Below, piece by piece: positions 10,255-21,092 of a stretch of DNA of 64,000 nucleotides; within the stretch, counting starts at the first letter, position 1; each line of letters begins with the position of its first letter. The DNA lies in contig CM077597.1 in the NCBI GenBank assembly GCA_039654915.1, positions 84,074,001 to 84,138,000 on the forward strand, read 5' to 3'. The translations under genes and the position numbers were made by a program. This stretch comes from Aquilaria yunnanensis (lineage: Eukaryota > Streptophyta > Magnoliopsida > Malvales > Thymelaeaceae). The notes under the pieces were generated by a model. The model was not told the DNA's origin and did no database searches. It saw only the letters and a list, made by a program, of their open reading frames with translations.

Positions 10255-10830
10255 CTAGACGACGAGAACCTTCTCATTGCCGAAACCTTGAGGAGAAAAA
10301 CCTTCTTCTCCTCCCCTTTGAGGTTAAGGAACTTTCCCCATTACCTCTATGATAGAAACTTTCCTATCATTTAGGAATTTAAGGAGCAAAACTCTTTCCT
10401 CCTTGATTACCAGACCTAGGAACTTTCCTAGCCTTTTGCAATAAGAACCTTCCTACTGCTTTGAAACCTAAGAAGAAAAACCTTTTTCTTCTTTGTGAGA
10501 TTAAGAAATCTTCCTTAGTACCTCTATGATAAGAACTTTCCTATCGTCTAAAAATTTGAGGAGAAAAACTTTTTCCTCCCCGTCTACCAAGTCTAGGAAC
10601 TTTCCTAGGCTTTTCGCAATAAGAACCTTCTTATTGCTTCCAAACCTAAGAAGAAAAAACTTTTTCTTCTTTGTGAGGTTAAGGAACCTTCCTTAGTACC
10701 TCTACGATAAGAACCTTCCTATCGTCTAAGAATTTAAGGAGAAAAACTCTTTTCTCCCCCTTGTCTCTTTAGAAACCTTTCTATATAAAAGAAAAACTTT
10801 TCTCGCAATCTTAACTTTCGTAGAGAACTC
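10255..10830. repeat. array of short palindromes with GAA-NN-TTC cores
   Basis: At least a dozen short near-perfect palindromes follow one another at about 25-45 base spacing. They have different arms but a shared centre AA-(CC or CT)-TT. Clear examples: 10593-10608 (7-base arms), 10616-10637 (10-base arms), 10648-10671 (11-base arms) and 10680-10695 (7-base arms). Four palindrome types also recur in the same order, giving a higher-order unit of about 190 bases that occurs about two and a half times. No protein function is evident. The core equals the inverted GAA/TTC pair of heat-shock elements, but whether it binds anything is unknown. Confidence 0.85.
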
Positions 10831-10887
10831 TCTCACACCATGATGTAAGAGGTAGAGAACCTTTTCTTTATCACCTCTTGTCGCCTT

Positions 10888-11129
10888 TGAGGTAGAGAAC
10901 ACTGTCTCTTTACAACCTCTAAATTTCTTTGAGGCAGAGCACCCTGACTCTTTACCACCTCCAAATTCCTTTGAGGTAGAGCACCCTGACTCTTTACCAC
11001 CTCTAAATGCTTGAGGTAAAGCACCTTGACTCTTTACCACCTCTAAAAATGCTTGAGGTAGAGTACCCTGACTCTTTACCACCTCTAAAAATGCTTGAGG
11101 TAGAGTACCTTGACTCTTTACCACCTCTG
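10888..11129. repeat. 42-base tandem repeat, six units
   Basis: Units start with TGAGGTAGAG or variants at 10888, 10930, 10972, 11012, 11054 and 11096; spacing is 42 bases except one of 40. On the minus strand the last units read as 14-residue repeats around VVKSQGTLPQAFL, but a 40-base unit changes the frame, so coding is doubtful. Confidence 0.88.
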
Positions 11130-11454
11130 ATTTATCCCATACTATGAGAAAAAGAATGACTTTGCTTTTGAAAACTTGTATTATCTTTGTTTTAGATGTA
11201 ATGAGGTAGAGAAACCTTTCTCATTTAAAAACCTTTATTTGACTTGAACCACGATGAAATGAATTACTTTTTCTTTGGAGCCTTGATTTAGCTTTGGTAT
11301 TGAGATATAGGAACCCTCCTTGTTATCTCAAACAAAAACAACCAGACTTAGAATAATTTCATCAAAAGTGTGAATTTCCAAAATGGGTGAATTCAAAATT
11401 TGAAATTTTATGACATGAGTGAATTTTGAGAAAATAAGTGAATCTTGAAAGTGA

Positions 11455-11870
11455 GAAATTTCACAAAAGTGAATTTAAAAAAGCTGAAGATTCCACGAAA
11501 TGAGTGAATCTTGAAAGTGAGAAATTCCACAAAACGAGTGAATTTCAAAAGGCTGAAGATTCCACGAAATGAGTGAATCTTGAAAATGAGAAATTCCACA
11601 AAATGAGTGAATTTCAAAGAGCTGAAGATTCCACAAAATGAGTGAATCTTGAAAATGAGAAATTCCACAAAATGAGTGAATTTCAAATAGCTGAAGATTC
11701 CACAAAATGAGTTAATCTTGAAGGTGAGAAATTCCACAAAATGAGTGAGTTTAAAAAGCTGAAGATTCCACGAAATGAGTGAATCTTGAAAGTGAGAAAT
11801 TTCACAAAACGAGTGAATTTCAAAAAGCTGAAGATTCCACGAAATGAGTAAATCTTGAAAGTGAAAACTT
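11455..11870. repeat. 66-69-base tandem repeat, about six units
   Basis: Units begin GAAATTCCACAAAATGAGTG near 11455, 11521, 11590, 11659, 11728 and 11796. Each contains two related half-units, one with GAATTTCAAAAAGCTGAAG and one with GAATCTTGAAAGTGA. The minus-strand open frame over it (11965-11408) simply mirrors the repeat. Confidence 0.88.
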
Positions 11871-11879
11871 GTCCAATGA

Positions 11880-13870
11880 GAAACCTTAAGGATTGAATAT
11901 CTCTTGAGATACCTTAAAAATCTCTTGAAAATGTCTTGAACTGAGCTTTGAGAGCAACTGTCCAAACAAGATGAAAATCATTTTGAAAAAATCTTATGAC
12001 AATACCTGGATGCCCACCTCTCAAACTTGCCCCCCAAAGCATGAAAATAAGCCACAATTTTTTTAGTAGTGAAAACTTACCTTGACCTTGATCTTTAAAA
12101 AATCCTTGTTGAATGTCCATGTTTCTATCCTTTGGTTCCTGCCTTTAGGAGACCTGTCTTTAAAATTGTTTTGAAAAGAATATGCCTAATGGTCATGAAT
12201 GACTCAAAAAGTGAGAACCTCAATAGGTGAAATGCACAGATTTTACGAAATCTATGACTGTTGAGAACCTTAATAGATGAAATGCCTAGATTTTGAAAAA
12301 TCTATGATGCTTGAGAAGGGAGCATCTTCCATCTTAACTCCCGTTATTTTGTTCTTGTGAATTCACTTTCTTGGAATTGTTCCCTCGGAAGTGTGCGTCT
12401 CCCTTGCCCCCTTCCTATTTGGATCATATGAATTGCTTGCCAAAGGTCCAAGTGAATCTTGAATGGATTGTTCAAAGATGTCTCTCATTGGTTATGACAC
12501 CGCTTCTCCTTCAAATGAGAGATGGTTGGTCAATCTATGTCCCAGGAAATCACATCTCCTCAAAGAGATACTCAAGCTATTTCCACTTTTTGAATCTGGA
12601 CACTTTGAAAAATAATTGTATTTCCCCAAAGAAATTCTCATCAATTTGCAAAGCTTGACAAAATAACTTACGGTCTTTGTTTTGATTAAAATGTCCTGTT
12701 ATTCTTCCCCTTTTCAACTCAAAGGCATAAACATGTACAGGGCAAAAGGCAGAAATAGGTTTTAGAGTGACAACCTTTTAAATGAATGAGGATTGTGTCA
12801 AGAGGCAAATGTTAGGCTGAGGAAAGTTAAGTTTGAATGATGTAAAAGAAAGGCTTTTTAATGCCACTCATGAGCAAAATTGATTGCCTTGAAAAACTTA
12901 ATAGCGACGAACTCAAACTTGCTACCTCTTCCAGAAAGTTAGACCTCATCTGTTGCCCCCCAACTCTTGTAATCTGTATGTACTCTTGCTTTGAATGTTG
13001 CCTCTATCTTCTAAACTACCTTTGCAAGTTTTCAGTCTATAATCCATAGCTCACTTTTCTTTTTCTTTTTCTTTTTTTTTTCTTCTTTTCTTTTTTTTGC
13101 TTTAGCTTGAGCACATTTTTTTTTCTTTTCTTCTTTTTTTCTGTGAGCTATGGTTGTGTCGTGCTAGGTAGCCCCTTTTGAGTGAGACGACTCAAGTGAC
13201 ATTAGTTGCCTGTGCTTACTTTCAGCTCTTTCTTTCTTTTGAATTTCCCTTGTTGTCTTTTGATGGAAAGGATGACCTTCTTCCCTTTTTGGAATTTGTG
13301 TTGTAGAAAACTGAGAACCTTTTCTTGCGTTGAGCACTCATGAGAATTGGGATGTGACCAAAGCCGTTTAGTATGAGGGCTACCCTTTTCCGGAAGCTAA
13401 CCATGAACTTTTTGCAATGATGTTGATAACCACTGAAAGTTGAGGTGCAACATTTAAGATCCTTCTTCCTAGATTTGGTAGTGTTTTCAAGATTGCCACC
13501 ATCAAGTCTCCCTTGACTTTCATTTCCACTCTTGAGTAGCATTGTCACGTTCGTGTTTATTTACGCAAGAGAAACATGATTACAGGATGCTGTAAGGGTA
13601 AAAATGGTGAAAAAAGAAGTAAAATGTGGTTTTTTATTACAAGGCAATGAAATGCACATGTAACATCTCCTTATTGAAAAAGAAAAGAATAACAGATGTC
13701 CATTTAACAAAGACTACACCCTAGGTTCTGGACTAAATCTAGGAGATTTTTACTATTAAATTACTTTGACAAGCTCTCAAAGATACAAGTCACTTCGAGG
13801 CATTCCAATTATTTAAAAATGTGCCTAGACCTAAAACTTGACCTAACTTGAGATAGTCTCCTGCGTTGAT
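11880..13870. other. non-coding interior of the Ogre-like element where pol would be expected
   Basis: No RT, integrase or protease motif found on either strand. A pyrimidine tract (about 13045-13140, mostly T with C) stands out. A minus-strand frame at 13548-13222 (108 codons) is basic and Ser-rich but matches nothing I recognise. Confidence 0.6.
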
Positions 13871-13878
13871 GCACTTTC

Positions 13879-14862
13879 TCATGGTCTATTAGTGAAATCC
13901 AACAACTTTGCCTCAAGTAGTTGTTGTACCTTCCTCTTGAAAGCAAAACAATTTTCAAGTGAGTGACCAGCTGCTCCGCCATGATATTCACAAATGGCAT
14001 TCACATCATACCACCTTGGATAAGGAGGTTGAATTTGCTTTGTTGGCACAGGCTGTATCAGTTGACTCTCAATAAGCTTGGGATACAACTCAGTGTATGA
14101 AATAGGGATGGGATCAAATTCCTCTTTCTTCTTTGGTGTTGCTCCTTGTTGCTTGTGATCTTGAATCAATGATGAAGTGGAGTGAGGAAATGACCCCGAG
14201 ACTATTGCCTCATTAGGGTACCTTTTCCTATACATCTTAAGCGGTGTTGGACCACGAGTGTCAGAAATGATATTTTGAACAGCCCCACCTCTCTCCTTGT
14301 GAAATCCTCCGGTTGAAGGCTCGACTAGCTTTCCTATTTTGATTCCGAATTCGATCCTTTCTCCAGAAAACACCATATCTGAAAAGCCACTTGGAGTCTT
14401 CCTAACTAGCTTCTCATAAAATGGTCCTTTCAATGTTTGGATAAAAAGAGTGATCATTTCTCTTTCTATCATAGGTGGTCGAACTTGTGCTGCCAAGTCT
14501 CTCCATCTTTGAGCATACTCCTTAAAGGTTTTTTGTTTCTTCTTCTCCATATTCTGAAGGGTTTGACGATCAGGAGCCAAATCCATGACATGCTTGTAAT
14601 TGTTGATGAAAGCTTGAGCGAGGTCATTCCACGTCTTGATGTTTTTCGGACCTTGACTAAGATACCACTGCAACGCAGATTTTGTAAGACTATCTCGAAA
14701 AAGAGCCATCCATATCTTTTCATCCTTTATGAGTGGTTGTATCTTTCTCAAGAATAACGTGATGTGAGTGATAGGACAACTTGTTCCATCATACTTCACA
14801 AAATCCGGCACCTTGAAATCTGAAGGAATTACCACATCAGGCACCAAGCAAAGGTCATCCAC
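13879..14862 (-). CDS. Ogre-like gag protein
   Basis: A 327-codon frame, uninterrupted. The capsid-type gag domain covers about residues 15-180: the FVKYDGTSCP block, the LQWYLSQGP..IKTWNDLAQAFINNY signature at about 64-90, and the YAQRWRDLAAQVRPP block at 116-130. A zinc knuckle lies at 291-305 (Cys291-x2-His294-x5-His300-x4-Cys305), followed by the AFKRKVQQLLEAKLLDF tail typical of Ogre-group gags. An upstream fragment in another frame (from a Met codon at 15209-15207) has heptads of Met/Leu/Glu and resembles the missing N-terminus, so the gene is probably frameshifted near 15000-15130 and the true start is lost. Structural role only: RNA packaging. Confidence 0.8.
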   Translation of the reverse strand: MDDLCLVPDVVIPSDFKVPDFVKYDGTSCPITHITLFLRKIQPLIKDEKIWMALFRDSLTKSALQWYLSQGPKNIKTWNDLAQAFINNYKHVMDLAPDRQTLQNMEKKKQKTFKEYAQRWRDLAAQVRPPMIEREMITLFIQTLKGPFYEKLVRKTPSGFSDMVFSGERIEFGIKIGKLVEPSTGGFHKERGGAVQNIISDTRGPTPLKMYRKRYPNEAIVSGSFPHSTSSLIQDHKQQGATPKKKEEFDPIPISYTELYPKLIESQLIQPVPTKQIQPPYPRWYDVNAICEYHGGAAGHSLENCFAFKRKVQQLLEAKLLDFTNRP

Positions 14863-15209
14863 AGAGAGAGATCCAAATATAGTGCTCCCTTCAATAGCAC
14901 GAAGCCTCTCCTCTATAATTTCAAGCTTATGAGCATCGTCTTCTTCTTTTGTTAGTGTCTTCTTTCCTTCGTAGATAGGAATGTGCCTAAATTGAATACC
15001 ATTAGATGGACCTGAGTCTTGAAAAGGCGTTTCTTAAATCGGGGCCCGTTGCGGGGTGAACCCTAGAAGGTAGATAGAATCCTGCGGGTCTTTGGCGGGG
15101 TTTGGGTCGCTTTCCCCTTGATCAGGTCCATCAACAGCCTCATCTGTTCGGCCATACTTTCGATCTTTGACTCCATGTCGGTGAGGCGTCCTTCCATTTG
15201 TTCCACCAT

Positions 15210-16096
15210 GAGTCTTGCTTGCAGCCGAGTTGAATATAGATGTCGAGTACTAATCTTTCACCCTTGTTAAAAGTGGGAATTCTTTTATTAGACTTTGTAT
15301 GCACGTGATTAATGTGATGCATGCATGTAATGAGTGAGCTTGATTGTCCACTATTGTGGAACTTTAAGACTTTTTGTTGACATAAGAAGGACAATAGTTA
15401 GTATAGTTGATGTGTGATTTTGATGCATGAAAGGAAAAGCGTGCTTGAGAAATCAAAAGAACAACAAAAGAAAAAGCAAGGTTAGTAATAGAAGATAATT
15501 GATACAGAGAAATGATATATGAGCTACCAGAGTTATAAAGAGAGAAAACATACGTTTAAAGCAACAAAAACGGTCAAACGACAAAAGAGTTAGCAACACT
15601 AGTGTAAAAACAACAAAGTGAGTCAACTAAACGGTATATGTCTTGTTATGGGAGTCTTAATGGATAGATCTATGGCCGCTATATGCGTAGGTAGTTTTTG
15701 AAAGAAAGGTTATAGGTTGGTTCTCGAATCCCTCTTGCTAAGTCCTATCGGACTAGAAAAGACCCAATTCCTCACTCACAAGGGTTATGTGAGGAAGGAT
15801 TAATTCGAGTCGTAGTTTTCATGGTCCCATGGAGTGACTACCGTCACACTCGGGCAACACTACTTGCTATTATGGATTAGAGAAAGCACGGAGACTATTG
15901 TCTCATACGACTAGCCTAACTCGGGTGTTTTGGGAAACTTGGTTGGAGTGAGCTCGGGTATGGAGCTCATTATGCATGCCGGAGTATGTGCGTGTCAAGA
16001 CCTGAGAGAAAACACAACACATTGAATCAGTATGTCAAGAAATAAACAAGCAAGCAAAGAAAAAAACTAAACCCCTTTTTTTTATGGCTAGACTTG
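15210..16096 (-). other. leader of the Ogre-like element
   Basis: Non-coding sequence between PBS and gag on the minus strand. No intact gene seen; the minus-strand frame at 15394-15140 is out of frame with the gag-like fragment it overlaps. Confidence 0.6.
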
Positions 16097-16114
16097 TCCC
16101 CAGCGGAGTCGCCA
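16097..16114 (-). other. primer binding site, Arg-tRNA type
   Basis: The minus strand reads TGGCGACTCCGCTGGGGA, three bases from the LTR. Its complement ends in GGAGTCGCCA, which I recall as the 3' end of a plant tRNA-Arg (ACG anticodon) plus CCA. An Arg-tRNA primer is known for Ogre elements. Confidence 0.8.
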
Positions 16115-16117
16115 AGT

Positions 16118-17809
16118 TGTAGCAACGTGATTTTTTAGAGTCACCATCAATCAATTTTCCTAGGTCGATTGGATACCTGAAAATGGTCTGCGAGAGATTC
16201 TAAGATCGTGAGTCGGTTACACTAAAATAACCCTATTAAAGTGCCCCGGAATTGGTACCATAGGGTTCAATTTTATCTTTTCCTAACTCTTTATTTCTTG
16301 ATCTAATCTTTGATTTAAAGTGATTTTTAAATGTCAAGTATTAAAAATATAAAAAGAGTTATCTTCATTTGATTTCTTGCTAATGTCTAGATAATGAGGA
16401 AAATAAATAAAATCTAAGCAATTAAAGAACTAATTATTATTTATTCTAAGCCACATTATGAGATCCTAAAACCAAATTGCATAATCCTAAAGTTAGTTAA
16501 TAAAAATAAAAGATGACTGAGGTAATTTAAGAAAATAAAATAGTATAAACAAAAACATACTAGGTGAAATTAATGACTAAATTTAATGGGTGCCCAAAAC
16601 AAACAAACAAAAAAAAGAGAAACAAAGAAGAACAAAAATAAAAATAAACCTTGCTGTCAGTGACTGATCTGAAAGAAAAAAGAAAAGAATTAGCGACTTA
16701 ATGAGCGAAATAAAAACTTAGAGGACTAGATTGAGGTTATAACAAAAAGGATGACTATTCGGGTCGGATCTGGGTCGAAAACGGGTCGGGTACGACTAGA
16801 GAAGCGGATCGTGCTCGGTTTCTCCTTCGATTCGTGCGTTCAGTGGCCTAGCGAAGGCAGGGGAGGCGACGGTGGCAACGTAGGGACGACGGCGAGTCTG
16901 GTGGCGGACCGAGGAGGAAGGAGACAGAGACAGCGGCGGTGAGGGTGGCGAAACGGACGACGGTGGACGGCGTTAGGATCGCGCCGTGACGGGGAGGACG
17001 AGCAATGAAGGCTGGAGGTGGCGGCGTGACGGAGCAAGGAGGCTGGCACGGCGTGGAGCGGCGTCGAACGGCTGGCGTCGGGCAACAGAGAACAGCAAGG
17101 GAGAGAGAAACACCAGGGATGACGGCGTAGATGGCAAGAACTTAGGGTTTCTGGGGAGAGGGGCTGTGAGACCAGGGGGCTTAGGCTGCAGTTTGACCTT
17201 TTTCTGAGAGAGCTTAGGGTTTCAAAATTTTCCTCGTTTTCTCTCGAAATCTGAGCCATATTTATACTAGTGTGGGCTTAAAACGTGATTAACACTGCTT
17301 TTTAGAGTTTAAAATCCATCCAAATCAAATTTGAAGAGGTTTAGTTCAATTAGGATATAATCTGGAAAAATTACCAGTTTCAGTCCAATAAAACTTTCAA
17401 TCTGCCTATTTGACCCAAAAATTTCAGGAATTGTCAGATTAGCCCAAAACTTTGCAAAAGCCCCAGATTTTTCCTGAAATTCCATAAAATCGCCAGATTT
17501 GGGTCAAACTCTCTAAAATTGATAGATCTGCCCCAAACCTTTGAATTTTGCTCAAAACTTCCTAAAAATCACCCGTTTTCTCCCAAACTTTTTTCTTTTT
17601 GCCCAAATTGACCCCACAAAACTTTTAAGACTCCAAATTAGTGCCTAACTAAATTAATTCCTATCTCTACCTTAAATGATAAAAAAAAAAAACATAAATT
17701 GCCTAAAAAGACTAAAATGCCCCTATAAAAATCAAAATGCTTCTAAACTAATTTTCCTAATCTAAAACTTAGACAAAATTCAGTGCCCGAACAAAATTGG
17801 GTGTCAACA
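16118..17809 (-). repeat. 5' LTR of the Ogre-like element (right copy, 1692 bases)
   Basis: Same ends as the left copy. Base-by-base reading shows about 17 differences in the first 200 bases and about 27 in the last 540, but only about three in the central 930 bases (16325-17270 against 8705-9645), indels aside. It lacks the 118-base segment present in the left LTR. Confidence 0.92.
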
Positions 17810-18965
17810 CCACCCACCATTATAACTAGCTCATGAAAGGCAGTGAACTTAATCTGGGCAAGTTAACGCGTTTCAGTGTTGGCATTAGATGTAATTATAT
17901 AGCCATGGATGGAGCGATGCCAAAGATCTGTTCATGTGGAAGACCTGTAACCCTATTGACGTCCTGGACAAAAGCAGATCTTGGTTGAAGGTTCTTGAGA
18001 TGCAGCAATTATGGGGTATACTCCCACAAAATCTTATCTTATAATGTTTGTAACTAAGTTTAGTTTTAATAGTAGGGTTTTTTTGATGTTATGTTTAGGG
18101 AGTGGAGAATTGTGGGGTTTTTTATTCATATGATCTACCCACCACGAGTAGGATGCGGGAGGTTGTTGGGGGATTATTGAGGTGGATTCAAATGATGGAA
18201 GAGTAGCGAAGCGAGGAAAAGGCTCAAACGAAACAATTGAATGTGTGGATTGGAGTGCTTGTTATTGTGATTGTGATGGGGCCAATGATACGAATTCGCC
18301 CGTGAGAATGAGGGTTTGTTGGAGAATGGGGGTGGGGTTTATGTTCAGGTTGAGGGTGATGTTTTGTTAGGCATGTGTTCGGGTTGATGGTGTTATGGGT
18401 TGTTGTGCGTTGTATTTTGAAGGAAGTGGTGTGTTAGCAGGTGTATGTGGGGAAACTCGTTTGCTGTTAATGATTAGGTTTTAATTAGTTCCAAATCAAA
18501 CCCGCACTAAAACGAGTTATGGGTAATGATTAGGTTGTAATTAGTTCCTAATCAAATCCACACTATGTGTTAATGTTATAGTTTTAACCCAAACCTTTTT
18601 TCTTGTTTCATTTTGGACCCTAACTATGAATTACTTGTTCCATATTAAACCCTAGCCTTTATATATAATTGCCAAATGAACCCAAACCAATGTTTCATAT
18701 TTCATTTAAGTGAAAAACAACCGCACACTTTTAAGTTGAAGTTCTAAACAACTAGTTTCCATATATTTTTCAAGTCAAACTTTTAAACTTACTGTTGTGT
18801 TACATATTTATATCCTAAAATATAAAAACATCTAACAAAAGTAACTAAATCTGGTCATTCCTAATTCACTCTCTAATTGTTGATGGCAATTGTACAAAAA
18901 ACGTCCCAACTACACAAAAACCATCATAACTGCACAATTAACATGACATGTACAAAAAATGCTTG
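17810..18965. other. non-coding flank between the Ogre-like element and the MULE relic
   Basis: Begins with the right target duplication CCACC. A 62-codon plus-strand frame at 18182-18370 has no recognisable domain. A local duplication of about 50 bases sits at 18470-18565, both copies starting TAATGATTAGGTT. Confidence 0.55.
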
Positions 18966-18969
18966 AATT

Positions 18970-21087
18970 ATCCTAGGTTCAAGCTTGTGGATTCTTTCTG
19001 GGCTGACATCTTCCTCATTTGACTTTAGGCACCCCATCTGCATTTGTGTGCAAGAAGGCTGAACTAGATGCATATGGACATGGTTGAGATTGTGGCCTTA
19101 CTTGATTTTGGTCCAAATCAACAGGGTCATTAACTGCCTTTGGTGGTCGGATTGATGCTTGATTTCTCTGAACCTAAAATGAAGATAAATATTCAGAGCA
19201 TGGTTAAAACATATCAACTTGCTATGGAAATGATTCATAGTTGATGAAATTTGTTAATATACTTAAACTTTGTGCCTTTTATAAGTTGATGATCCTATTA
19301 TTACTTGGTTTTGATGTTGGGATCTGTTGTCCTTATTTTTGCAAGTAACCTTGGTATGTCCCTCCTCTTTACATACACTGCAATGCATTTTTATCCCAAA
19401 ACTTCTCACCTAGTTTGGGTTATCACTTTCCCTTACTTCTCTTCTTCTCTTCTTTTGTTTCCTGCCTTTCTTTGGCTTTCCCAATTAAAGGGGTTGGATG
19501 GGGTTATGGTATGTTTTTTGCCACTAATCCATACTGGTGACAGGATTGATGATATTTCCATATGTCTTTGGACATGTCTCATTTGTATAGCAAGAATATA
19601 CATATTCTTCTATCTTGCCTCTATTGTGTGATATGGTAGAGCATGCATGTGGGCAGGGTATCCTACTCAGCTGCCACTTTCTACAACTACAGGTTTTTAT
19701 TGCCAGATCAACAACAAATTGTCCATGAGGGGTGCTCGCTTGACACTATGACCCTCTAGATCCCATAGGGATACACCAACCTACTTGTTCCATTGACTTG
19801 TTAAGCTTCCTCACAATTTGAGGACAAAGAACCCCTGTAAAACTCTTTAATGCCATCTTTCTATTGGCAACTCTAACCATTAACTCTGTCCTAATTATCT
19901 CTAGCATGGCTAAAATAAGTTTGACCCTAGCATCTAGGATGAACCTATTAAAACACTTACTTATATTATTCAGCAGAACATCACACTTGCAATACTCTCT
20001 AAAATGTGCCCTTGACCAGTGTTGCGGTGGAATAGCATTCTAACACATCCATGCACTCTTATCTATAAACTTAAGCCTCTCCATATTACTACTGAACTAT
20101 GAAATATAACTACTTTTAGCAGCAAACCATACAAGCTCTTTCAACACACCACTGGGATGTGAGTTTTTAAAATTCTTGTACAAATGGGGAACACAAAACT
20201 TGTGTTCAACTTTAGAGAACAACTCTTGCACTGCTGGAATTAGACCCTGGCATAATTACATAAGTAAAGTTAGCTTTTGTATCAATAAGATAAAAAGAAA
20301 TAAAAAAAACATTGTCAATTACCTTTTGTTTGTCACTAGTGAATGTCCACTACCTTGAATTTGTATTGTCTATTCCCAACGTCTCACCCAACATACTCAG
20401 AAACCAATGCCATGAACCATAGCACTCAACCTCAACTCTTACATAGGCAATTGGCCAGATGCAATCATTTGCATTTATTCCCACTATAGCTAGTAGCTAT
20501 CCACCATAATTTTTTTTTTCAGAAAACAACTGTCAATACCAATTATAGGTCTGCATCCTTCAAGAAACCTTTTCTTACATGCGTCAATATAGATGAAAAC
20601 CCTTTGGAAAACTAAATTCTCCAACTTTAGCATAAACATTGTTCCAGGATTTGTCCTTCTGAGCTCACCTCCATAATCACCTAGCTTACTAGACTGGACA
20701 CTTTCATCACCCTTTATATTCTTAAGTGCCTTCTACTTCCCTTGCCATACTTTGGTTCTAGGCACTTCTAAGTTGTAATCTCTTCTAATTTGATCCCGAA
20801 GTGTTGTAATAGACATATGAGGATCAAACCTTATGTTTTCCAAGTAGGCCTCTGCAATCCATGAATACTTTGTATTCTTGGTCTTGAAAACCTTCATGCA
20901 ACTATGTTCCCTAATGTATGTTCTTATCTGAACCGTTGCATCTAATGTAGGTGTTGCATTCAATGTCCAAGGACACCCATCTAAACACCTTGCCCTTACC
21001 CTTCGTTTCTCACTCTTGACAACCCCCACATCACACCTTGACTTAATTGCATAAAGTCTGATTCCCTTCTTCAACACCTTAAATGAG
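18970..21087 (-). pseudogene. Mutator-like (MULE) transposase relic
   Basis: Read on the minus strand from 21087 down, the plant MULE domains appear in order despite stops. The MuDR N-terminal DNA-binding region (21077-20733) holds the CPWTLNATPT block and REHSCMKVF. The catalytic region has CRPIIGIDSCFLK near 20560, GLIPAVQELFSKVEHKFC near 20240, and the NNISKCFNRFILDAR and IRTELMVR blocks (about 19960-19880). A SWIM zinc finger follows with CSCRKWQL..PCPHA near 19690, then a CCHC knuckle (Cys-Ser-Val-Cys..His..Cys) at about 19385-19340. A 76-base intron at 20322-20247 (GT..AG on the minus strand) separates the TNK(Q)K and GLIPAV parts. The N-terminus is cut by the Athila-type LTR at 21093. 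Clearly inactive. Confidence 0.85.
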
Positions 21088-21092
21088 GTGAA

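Larger units (their letters stand above)
8374..17809 (-). mobile_element. non-autonomous Ogre-like Ty3/Gypsy LTR retrotransposon, complete
   Basis: The 9,436-base element has LTRs at 8374-10183 and 16118-17809, each starting TGTAGCAACG and ending GTGTCAACA on the plus strand, and is flanked by an exact 5-base duplication CCACC (8369-8373 and 17810-17814). A PBS on the minus strand next to the right LTR and a G-rich polypurine tract next to the left LTR both set the orientation as minus. The 5.9 kb internal region has one gag gene (14862-13879) and no protease, RT, RNase H or integrase that I can recognise. In their place are a long leader, T-rich DNA and three repeat arrays. It must use enzymes of an autonomous relative. 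The gag zinc knuckle and Arg-tRNA PBS point to the Ogre/Tat group. Confidence 0.9.

Noticed and set aside
10255..11870. CRISPR-like or phage-like regular array
   Set aside because: The setting is plant nuclear DNA, units are directly adjacent or palindromic, and there are no unique spacers or cas genes.
11408..11965. 185-codon minus-strand frame rich in Phe, Ile and His
   Set aside because: It only mirrors the 66-69-base tandem repeat and has no domain.
19305..20358. Plus-strand frames of 108 and 60 codons
   Set aside because: They are shadows of the minus-strand MULE transposase, whose conserved blocks run through the same bases.
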